Part shown: positions 9,850 through 18,300 of the stretch, one piece after another
Position numbering within the stretch: position 1 is the first letter of the stretch
Layout: each line of letters starts with the position of its first letter
NCBI GenBank assembly: GCA_902984215.1
Contig: CADWAF010004091.1
Span: 1-26,576, forward strand
Length of the DNA: 26,576 nt
Direction of reading: 5' to 3'
Source: Willaertia magna
Taxonomy: Eukaryota > Heterolobosea > Eutetramitea > Acrasida > Naegleriidae
Notes under the pieces: generated by a model
Database searches by the model: none
The model's input: only the letters and a program-made list of their open reading frames with translations
What the model was told of the DNA's origin: nothing
Translations under genes and position numbers: made by a program

Positions 9850-10739
9850 TTTTCATTTAATTTTATTAGTTGAACTAGTAATTTTAAATTTTTTAAAGCA
9901 TCTTTGTTTATAAACATGTTGACAAAGTAATTTCTTTTTAAATATTCTAAACATTTTATCCCTCTTTAATCTCCAACTCACTGTTCTTAAATAAAAAATT
10001 ATTATTACTAAAAATTCTATTTTTTTTAAGATTATAATAATATTTTTAATCTTTATTTTTTAACTAAAATTGCTTATAGTAATTAAATTTTCTAAGAAGT
10101 GAATAATAAATATTTAAATATTTTTCTTAATACTATTATGTCATCTTTATATATGAAAATCATAACATTTTTTGCTTTTAACTATTTTACAGCTTCTTTT
10201 ATTAAACAAGAAAATATTTAAAAAGCTTAATTTAAACTAAAAGAGAAAATGTTATATTAATAATTTATGTCTTTTCAAATGAAACCAAAAAGATGACTGA
10301 ATCTTTTATTTATTTTCATTTAGTAATAACTCTTTTAAAGATTTATTTTGTAAGCAAATAAGTTTTTCCTTAGAAACTTAGACAGAAAAATAAGGTTGTT
10401 TAACTTAAAATAAGTAGTTTCTAACCTTTTGTTGATTTTTCTTAAGTTTAATATTAGATAAAAGTTATTTATCTTTTTTTTGGGAACCACATAGAGTGGA
10501 TTTACAATAATTTGATATAAGTCTAATGAAACTACTTCTTTTTGTAATATTGTTTAAAGTTTTTTTTTGAACTAAATAATTTCTTTTTCTTTATTTATTG
10601 TATTCCTTCTGTAATTCAACTAAAATTTTAAATTTAAATCTAACATAACACCGTCTTTTACTCAAAAAAGAATATAATTTGGAAAATTAAGTATTTTTTT
10701 CTAATTTTTTACAAACCATAAAATTTTTCCCGCAATGTA
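9850..10739 (-). pseudogene. Reverse transcriptase domain (DIRS-like), hypermutated
   Basis: Copies RNA into DNA in the parent element. Readable motifs in order: PLYVVPKKK (about 10499-10473), FYLILNLRKIN (about 10463-10430), FAYKINL followed by KSYY (about 10358-10323; the Asn at 10341-10343 replaces the motif-A catalytic Asp), FGFI-TGA (10275-10277, where Trp is common), FSFSLN (10247-10230, replacing LPFGLN), and FIYKDDIIVL (YxDD motif at 10151-10140). After a 1-nt shift in the A-run near 10021 comes IEFL followed by SWRLKRDKM, as in DIRS-class RTs. The first 240 codons hold 18 stops (11 TAA, 5 TAG, 2 TGA). Non-functional. Confidence 0.75.
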
Positions 10740-10819
10740 GTTATTGTTTATTATTGGAATTTAATTGATTATTAGGGTTATTCTTATTTCTTTGTGTATT
10801 ATTACTTTTTTTATTAAAT

Positions 10820-11731
10820 TTTTTTATTATTGTTATTGACTACTTTAATTTTGTTAAAGTTTTTTTTAATACCTTTATAGTTGTTATTATTATATTTATT
10901 ATTATTGTAATTATTTATAGATAATTTTTTAAATTTTAACTTAACCAAACTAGCTATAATATTTATCATCTTTTTTTTATTATTCTTTTTTGCTAGTTTT
11001 AAAAGCTTATTAGCAAAAATAGTTTTTAAAGTATCATTTTTAATGTAATCATTTAATAATTTTAAACTTAAAATTATATTATTCTGTTTAGTACCAAACT
11101 TAAAGAATATTTTTTTTAATACTATTAACAGAACCATTAATTCTTACATTTTTTATCTCTCAACTATTTCAAAGGAATTGTTAATAGCAATATTTAGTCT
11201 ACCTAAGAAGTTGTAGATTTAGAAATTATATTTGATTATTTCAAAAGAGATTTGATTGTAAGAATTATTAGTAAATATATTTAAGTCATTTAGAATATTT
11301 AAGGCATAATAATATTTATTAAATAAAATACCTATTTTCTTCTAGAAAGCACCTTCATTATTGTAAACTTAATTCAATTAATTGTATATATTACTATAGT
11401 TAGGGAATAATTCACTAACGTTTATATTTTTCACTATTTTTTTATCAAAACCAAACACAACTAATTCCTATACCATATTAAAACAGTCTATTGCTATAAA
11501 ATTATTAACTCTAATTTCTATCAGAATCTTCATTATTAATAGTAGTATTGTTACTATTATTAGCACATCTTTAAAAAGATTAAAGATATTGTTACTGTTA
11601 GGGTTATTATTAGAATTAATATTAAAAATGTTACTTAAGCTATTACTTTGTATAGAACTGAAGTTAATATTGTGGGATAACTCAATACGAATAAATAAAA
11701 AAATTAACATTACAAAATAACAATTTATCAT
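10820..11731 (-). pseudogene. Gag-like Asn-rich ORF of the retroelement
   Basis: A single minus frame runs about 300 codons from the ATG at 11731. It is open for 87 codons, continues through seven stops (five TAA, two TAG, no TGA) between 11470 and 11144, and is open again from 11137 to 10816. The stops fall in contexts that read naturally as Gln. The product is Asn/Lys/Ile-rich, with NNNN clusters near its end, and has no clear zinc knuckle. An Asn/Gln-rich linker follows in shifted frames (about 10860-10740) and leads into the reverse transcriptase. Gag proteins of this class diverge quickly, so the call rests mainly on position. Confidence 0.5.
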
Positions 11732-11762
11732 AAGGGCTCAAGACTTCAGAGTCTCCAAAATA

Positions 11763-12623
11763 ATGAAAGTTATTGTCCACAAGATGGTCTCTGTTAATAT
11801 AGTGAACAACATGTTTAGATATATTCAAAATAATAAATCTATCCACATCTATGGATCTGGTTCTATAAAATATAAACTGTATTGTTTTTTATATTATCTA
11901 ATAACTGGAAACGATTATTGTTCATGTTAAATGGTCACAAAATTCCCACATTCTGATTGTGGTGAAGCGTTTAGTGTTTTGCGTCATTTATTAGTGGAAT
12001 GGGCTAAGACAAAAATTAAATTGAAAACTTATAAATTTCGTAAAGACATTGCTATTGCTAAAGCAATTCATAAACAATTTATTCACACTACTTTATTAGT
12101 GGATTCCAAAGACTTTAATATAATTAAACAAGATGAAAAATGCAAAGCTTCGATTTTTTACTCGTACAAAGAGAAAAGACACGGAATAAGAGTTCAGTTT
12201 ATAATAACTAGAGATATGGTAGTTAGATGAGTTTTTGGTCCGTTTTCACCAAAACTTTATGATGCAGATTGCATTATGGAAAAAGAAGATGAGATAAGAA
12301 GAAAATTTTCCAAACAAGATATTTTTATTGCTGACCAACATTATAGAACTTTAATCCCTAGATGGAAACGTGAAAAAGGATTTCCAACTGTATTCATTGG
12401 TTTTAGAAAGCCTCCGAAACGTGAACTCTCTGCTTTTTAAAGAAAGTACAATAAGAAGTTAGCAGATGAACGATGCCACATTGAAACGGCTCTCAGAGAT
12501 ATTTCTCAACGTTTCAAGTGGCTACAAAAGTGTTAGGCTAAAGATAGACAATCACTCTACGAAGTTGTAGTGATTGCTACTGCTATTCATAATTGTGTAA
12601 TGGGAGGCAGCCTTTCTCCCTAA
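11763..12623 (+). pseudogene. PIF/Harbinger-type (DDE_Tnp_4) transposase, four in-frame stops
   Basis: One frame from the ATG at 11763 (similarity may begin near 11719) reads through TAA 11928, TGA 12228, TAA 12438 and TAG 12534 to the terminal TAA at 12621. The N-terminal part has YCFLYYLITGNDY, the helix-turn-helix segment of this family. The three catalytic acids are visible: Asp in LLVDSKDF, Asp in IFIADQHY and Glu in CHIETALRDISQRF. The TGA lies just before VFGPFSPKLYDAD, where family members commonly have Trp; the first TAA lies where Gln is usual. Base composition is much closer to host genes than the neighbouring retroelement, so it is a younger arrival. Terminal inverted repeats were not found by eye. 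Confidence 0.75.
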
Positions 12624-12670
12624 TAAAGTTTTTTTTATCTAACCATAGTAGGATATCCCACATTGAAGTT

Positions 12671-13069
12671 TTAAATCACTTTTAGTCTTAAACCCTTAGT
12701 ATTATTGTTAATGGAAGAATTACTTGTAATGAGACTGTTGCTAATATCAGCAGGAACAATAAAAAGGGGAACCGCAAGATAGAGAGATGGTTGAGTATCT
12801 CTATTACCAAACGAATAGCCTAAGAAAGGCTGATTTAGAATATTGGTAGAACTTATGTTTGTATTTTGACTAGACATAGGAGTGTTATTGTTAAAACTTT
12901 GGTTTGTATTTTGATTAGCAGAAGAATCTTGAAAAGTGCTATGACTTGCAGAAAAATTTATGTTAGGGTTAATAAAAGAATCTTAGTTCAAAGCATTACC
13001 GTTATTAACCTCAGATGAAGCAGCATCTGAAATAGATTTATTAGTAGATTTCTTTAATCTTTTAGACAT
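12671..13069 (-). pseudogene. Asn/Ser-rich protein with one in-frame TAA
   Basis: The frame from the ATG at 13069 encodes MSKRLKKSTNKS..., then one TAA (12985-12983), then about 104 open codons to TAA. It is 133 codons in all, rich in Asn, Ser, Thr and Gln, with a basic start and no recognised domain. Its 3' end faces the transposase end only 47 nt away. It could be the second (accessory, Myb-like) gene that Harbinger elements carry, but no Myb motif is visible; a decayed host exon is equally possible. The TAA is a single C-to-T step from CAA. Confidence 0.45.
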
Positions 13070-13210
13070 TGTAAATTTACAGAACTAATTGAAGTGACCT
13101 TAATAACGAGTTTACCTAATTTTTTGGAAAGCAGTTAAATGTAAAAAACAAGTTATAGTTTTTACTTTTATACTGACTTTCCGCCAATAGTTTACTTCTT
13201 GTAACAATAA

Positions 13211-13615
13211 AATATCTTTTGTAAACAAAAGAATTTGAAAGAAAACAATTGGAATCGTTTTTACAAAGAAGATAATGTAGAGCACAATATTAAAGAAATT
13301 AATTATGAAAAAGGAAAGAAAAGAAATAATATTGAATTACAAGAGTTTAAAAAGAGAAAGTGGGAAGAAGAAGAGAATGAAGAAAGAGAATACAAGAAAG
13401 AGAAATTAAGTGTAATGGATATTTCTAAGGTAAAAGAAATATTTGAATTGAATACCACAGATGAATTGTTTACAGAAATGTTGTTAAAAGTGATGAAGGC
13501 TTACACTTTAGTTGTTACTAGTTCTGCTGGAATTATGTGTTATTTTTGTAAAAACGTGCATTGTATTCGTGTCGCTGTGCAAAACTACGCAACAAAAAGA
13601 CCAAACCATTATTAA
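13211..13615 (+). other. Charged open frame without start, possible gene relic
   Basis: The frame is open from 13211 (after TAA at 13208) to TAA at 13615 but lacks an early ATG. It is strongly Glu/Lys/Arg-rich (KKRKWEEEENEEREYKKEK), then a helical stretch, then a Cys-containing tail (CYFCKNVHC). The beginning, NNWNRFYKEDN, vaguely resembles the W-D-x-F-Y start of METTL2/6/8-type methyltransferases, but no methyltransferase motif follows. It sits exactly where the island ends and host-like sequence resumes, so it may be the remnant of a gene truncated by the insertions, or 5' sequence of the next gene. Confidence 0.3.
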
Positions 13616-13721
13616 TGACAATAATAAAATTGTGTGTATTACCTTACTTGCCTCGAACCACCTACCTTCACAAAGCAAAATACAATTTTATTTTTTTAAG
13701 AATAAAATTAGATTCGAAAAA

Positions 13722-15167
13722 ATGTCTGTATTCAAATTCTTGTTTTTGTTGTTCATCATTTTACAGATTTCATTCCACAACAATGTTCTAGCTAAAAGTA
13801 TTCTCTTGAACAACAATGTTCTCGATGAATACGTTTGGAAAAACGATGGTGCCTATAAATATAATTTATTAAACACATATGATCTACCTACCGGAACATT
13901 ATATGTCATTAACATGACAAGTCAATATTGGTTAAACGCTAAAGAAATTGGAATAAGAACGGAATGGTATCATTATATGACAATCACAATCCCTAAAAAT
14001 TTAAATAAAAACATTAAAGATTCTTTCTTATGGGTAGAAGGTGGTAATAATAATGGTAATCCACCAAAACAAGATGCTTTATGTGCATTGGTTAGTGGTT
14101 TCTCAAACACTATTTGTACAACAGTTTTTGAAGTACCAAATCAACCAATTGTTTTTAGTAATGATCCAACACAACAAAAAAGAACTGAAGATGCAGTATT
14201 AGCTTATACATGGAAGATATTTATTAATAATACTTCTGATCCTTATTGGATTGGTCAATTACCAATGGCAAAAGGTGTTGTAAAAGCGATGGACACTGTT
14301 CAAGATTTTGTAAAGAAAACAATTAATTTTCAATTAGATAAATTTGTAATTGCAGGTGGAAGTAAACGTGGTTGGGCAACTTGGTTAGGAGCAAGTGCTG
14401 ATGTAAAAAGAGTAAAAGCTATCATTCCAATCGTTATCGCAGTGTTAAATACAGAAAAAGCTTTAAGTAGAGATTATCAAAGTATTTGTCGTTGGCCAGA
14501 AGCTATGGATGAATACGTAAAAACCGGTGTTGTAAACTATTTAAATACAAAACAATTTGGTTTATTAAGGGATATTATTGATCCTTTAGTTTACACTCCA
14601 CGTTTACAAAATATTCATAAATTTTTGATTTATGCTTTAGGAGATGAATTCTTTTGGCCTGATTTGTCAACACTATTTTACAATGATATTGCTGGTGATA
14701 ATCAATATAAACATTTATTATACGTTCCAAATGCAGGACATAGTTTAGCTGGAAGTGATGCACAAACTGTAGCTGCAACTTATTATCTTTCAGCAATACA
14801 TAATGTTGAATTACCAAATTATACTTTCAATCAAACTTTTACTGATAATGGTTCACATTTATATGTTACTGTTTTAAATGGAAAGAAACCATCTAGTGTT
14901 CGTTTATGGAAAGCAACAAATAGTAATGCAAGAGATTTTCGTTTATATATCACTGGTAAGATTTGGGAGTCAACTCAGTTGTCACCATCATCAGAAAATG
15001 ATCCATTTACTTTCCAAGCGTTTGTTAACAATCCACCAGCAGGTTTTACAAGTTTTATGATTGAATTAACTTTTGATAATTATTTAGGAAATGGTTTACC
15101 AATGAGATTTAGTACAAGTGCATACATTACACCAAACATTTTGCCTTGTGGAAGTAATAAGAAGTAA
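13722..15167 (+). CDS. Secreted PhoPQ-activated pathogenicity-related / AprA-family protein
   Basis: 481 aa from the ATG at 13722. I prefer this to ATGs further upstream because it follows A-runs and opens a clean signal peptide (about residues 1-24, hydrophobic core FLFLLFIILQI). The body matches the PqaA family (PhoPQ-activated pathogenicity-related), an alpha/beta-hydrolase fold. The nucleophile elbow GGSKRGW has Ser at about 214, the acid is likely Asp in ALGDEFFWPD (about 308), and the His is in AGHSLAG (about 340). A beta-sandwich-like C-terminal domain follows. In Dictyostelium, AprA of this family is a secreted proliferation repressor; whether this copy signals or hydrolyses something is unknown. 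It is a single exon, upstream of and in the same direction as the EGF-rich gene. Confidence 0.85.
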   Translation: MSVFKFLFLLFIILQISFHNNVLAKSILLNNNVLDEYVWKNDGAYKYNLLNTYDLPTGTLYVINMTSQYWLNAKEIGIRTEWYHYMTITIPKNLNKNIKDSFLWVEGGNNNGNPPKQDALCALVSGFSNTICTTVFEVPNQPIVFSNDPTQQKRTEDAVLAYTWKIFINNTSDPYWIGQLPMAKGVVKAMDTVQDFVKKTINFQLDKFVIAGGSKRGWATWLGASADVKRVKAIIPIVIAVLNTEKALSRDYQSICRWPEAMDEYVKTGVVNYLNTKQFGLLRDIIDPLVYTPRLQNIHKFLIYALGDEFFWPDLSTLFYNDIAGDNQYKHLLYVPNAGHSLAGSDAQTVAATYYLSAIHNVELPNYTFNQTFTDNGSHLYVTVLNGKKPSSVRLWKATNSNARDFRLYITGKIWESTQLSPSSENDPFTFQAFVNNPPAGFTSFMIELTFDNYLGNGLPMRFSTSAYITPNILPCGSNKK

Positions 15168-15397
15168 ATTATTTTTATAATATGTGACCTCAATTTGTCC
15201 GTTTTACTATTTGTTATGCATCAGTATTCGTTAATTGAAACAGCCCAACGCTAATTTGCTAAGGGTACTATTTTTAGTAATACATATTTCACTAATCTCT
15301 TTCCTATTATGGATGTTGATTGGGTGTTATTGATATGTTCAGCAGTTCTTGAAGCCAAAAACAAAAGTGTCAATAGTTTGTATCTAATGTTAAAAAA

Positions 15398-18300
15398 ATG
15401 AAATTGAGTGACACAAAGATCCTACTTATCTTATTGCTGACATTTGCTATCACTGTCGTTTATGGTTTTACATGCAATGGAATTGATAGTTCTTCTGAAA
15501 CTGCGTGCTCAGGACATGGTACGTGCATAGGCACAAATATATGTAATTGTGTCGAAGGATACGGTGGTACAGATTGTCAATATATAAAATGTTTTGGAAT
15601 ATTATCCAATGAAACGAATGTATGCTCAGGTCGCGGTTTTTGTATAAGTCCAGATAATTGTGCTTGTGTTGATTACAATACCAAAGTTGCCAAAAATACA
15701 TTACTTCAAAGCACAAATGAAGTCTATAGAGAAATGCCAGAAAATGATTACTTGGTTAGTTCAGATGGTACATTTAAGCTTGTTATAGAGAATAAGTCTT
15801 TGAGATTATATAGCGGGCCAAATCTTATTAAAATACTCTATAATCCTGATAGACCACTAGAAGATTACGGAAGAATGTGGTTGATAATGCTTAACTATGC
15901 TCTTGCGTTGTTCGCCAATTCTGGAGGAACTGTTTGGACTCAATACGTTATTTCAATAGGATTTAAACCATATTCATTGGTTTTACAAAATGATGGTAAC
16001 CTGGTGGTTTATTATCAATCAGGTATTGCATGGACATCAGAGACTGCTATACCTGGAAAAAGAAACGATTATTTATATACTGGGAGTTATTGTCAAGAGC
16101 CTAGGTGTTTTGGTTATAATTCTACTGATATTAATAATGTTTGTTCTGGAAAAGGTACTTGTATTGATGCTAATTCTTGTAATTGTGAAACTGGGTGGAA
16201 AGGGTCAAGCGACTGTTCAGTGTATTCTTGTGACAATTTAAATAATTGTAATGGCAATGGTGTTTGTATTGGAAACAATACTTGCCAATGTCAATCTGGA
16301 TGGAAAGGATCAAAAGACTGTAGTGTGTTTACTTGTGACAATTTAAATAATTGTAACAATAAGGGTATTTGTGTTGGAAACAATACTTGTAGTTGTGTCA
16401 GTGGTTGGGAAGGTTCTAATGATTGTAATACCTACAGTTGTGAGGCATTGAATAATTGTAATGAACATGGTGTTTGTGTCAATAACAATACATGCCAATG
16501 TCAATCAGGTTGGAAGGGTTCAAATGATTGTTCAGTGTATTCTTGTGATGGATTAAACAATTGTAATGGTAAAGGTATTTGTACAGGAAATAACACTTGT
16601 AGTTGTCAATCTGGATGGAAAGGATCAAACGACTGCAGCGTTTATAGTTGTGAAGATTTAAATAATTGTAATGGACATGGTATTTGCTCTGGAAATAATA
16701 CTTGTAAATGTGATAGTGGTTGGAAAGGATCTAACGATTGTAGTATATTTTCATGTGATGGTTTAAGTAACTGTAATGGTAGAGGGGATTGTATAAGCAA
16801 TAATACTTGTAATTGTACAGAAAACTATGGAGGAAGTATGTGTGAATACCACAAGTGTTTTGGTAAATTATCTACTGACAAAAGTGTTTGTTCAGGACAT
16901 GGTTTTTGCATTGGAGTTGACAATTGTGCATGTGTTGACTACCGAACAACAGCAAAAAATACATTAGCTTCTTCAAGTATATTATTCCTTAATGAATATA
17001 TAATGTCTTCTAATGGTAGATTTAAATTAATTTTAGAGAGTGGTGGGTTAAGGATATATGATAATTCAACTGTTAAAAGAGTGATTACCACATTTAATCC
17101 TACTTATACTACCATCAAGTTGCAGATGCAAGCGAATGGTAATCTTGTTTTAAGTATTAGTGGTACAACCCTTTGGGAAACAATGACAGCTAACGGAGGA
17201 ATTCCTCCTTATAATTTAGTGATGCAATCTGACGGGAATTTAATTCTTTATCATGCAGGTGGATATTTAACAAATTGGAATACAGCAGTGGCTGGGTTGA
17301 CTTCAGATTACTTTTATGGAGGAAATAATTGTCAAGAACCAAGATGTTTTGGACTATCTCCTAGCCACTCCAATGTTTGCTCTGGAAAGGGTACTTGTAC
17401 TGATTTAAATACCTGTAATTGTCAATCAGGATGGAAAGGAGCAAATGATTGTAGTGTTTTTACTTGTGACAATTTAAATAATTGTAACAATAAGGGTATT
17501 TGTGTTGGAAACAATACTTGTAGTTGTGTCAGTGGTTGGAAAGGTTCTAATGATTGTAATACATACAGTTGTGAGACATTGAATAATTGTAGTGAACATG
17601 GTATTTGTACTGGAAATAACACTTGTCAATGTAATAGTGGCTGGAAAGGGTCCAACGATTGTAAAGTATTTACCTGTGATGGATTAAACAATTGTAACGG
17701 TAAGGGAGAATGTACAAGTAATAACACTTGTAATTGTCAACCAGGTTGGAGAGGCTCCAGTGATTGTTCTATTCAATCTTGTGAACTTTTATCAGATTGT
17801 AGTGGTCATGGTATTTGTACTAGTCCAAATACTTGTTCTTGTAATGCAGGTTATTTAACGTATTCTAACTGTTCAGTTGTTTCCTGCGAGCTTTTGAATA
17901 GTTGTTCAAATCATGGTTATTGTATTGATGCTAATATTTGTAATTGTGACTCTGGATGGAAAGGTTCAAACAATTGTTCACAGTTTTCTTGTGACAATCT
18001 TAATAATTGTAACAATCATGGTACTTGTGTCAATAACAACACTTGCCAATGTCAATCAGGTTGGAAAGGATCAAAAGACTGCAGCGTTTATAGTTGTGAC
18101 GCTTTTAATAATTGTAATAATAAGGGTATTTGTGTTGGAAACAATACCTGTAGTTGTGACAGTGGTTGGAAAGGTTCTAATGATTGTAATACCTACAGTT
18201 GTGAGGCATTAAATTATTGCAGTAGTCATGGTGTTTGTGCCAATAATAATACATGCCAATGTCAATCAGGTTGGAAGGGTTCAAATGATTGTAGTAAATT

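Larger units (their letters stand above)
8160..11731 (-). mobile_element. Decayed tyrosine-recombinase (DIRS/Ngaro-like) retrotransposon
   Basis: Minus-strand order: Asn-rich gag-like ORF (11731-10820), reverse transcriptase (about 10739-9850), RNase H (about 9780-9440), recombinase-like region (about 9010-8160). Similarity to this class was recognised by reading through stops: the RT has VPKK, LILNLR, FSFSLN for the usual LPFGL, and YKDD, followed by an IEFL motif typical of DIRS RTs; RNase H and a recombinase N-terminus with an EATVKKY start follow. No protease or DDE integrase is seen. At least three 1-nt frame changes, mainly in A-runs, and dozens of stops make it inactive. Terminal inverted repeats or split direct repeats were not identified, so the true ends are unknown; the 5' end may be cut by the Harbinger-type element. 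Confidence 0.7.

Noticed and set aside
8160..11731. LTR retrotransposon or viral integration
   Set aside because: No LTRs, no protease or DDE integrase, and the RT is closer to the DIRS class; no capsid or viral polymerase motifs were seen.
13640..13680. Stretch with CGAACCACCTACC, suspected as the missing tRNA half at the right island edge
   Set aside because: It shows no D-arm or acceptor match to tRNA-Tyr and lies upstream of a host gene start.
14575..14817. Antisense open frame inside the PqaA/AprA-family gene
   Set aside because: Shadow of a strongly coding plus strand with clear family motifs; likewise the antisense frames inside the EGF gene and the plus-strand frame at 22841-23167 opposite the receptor exon.
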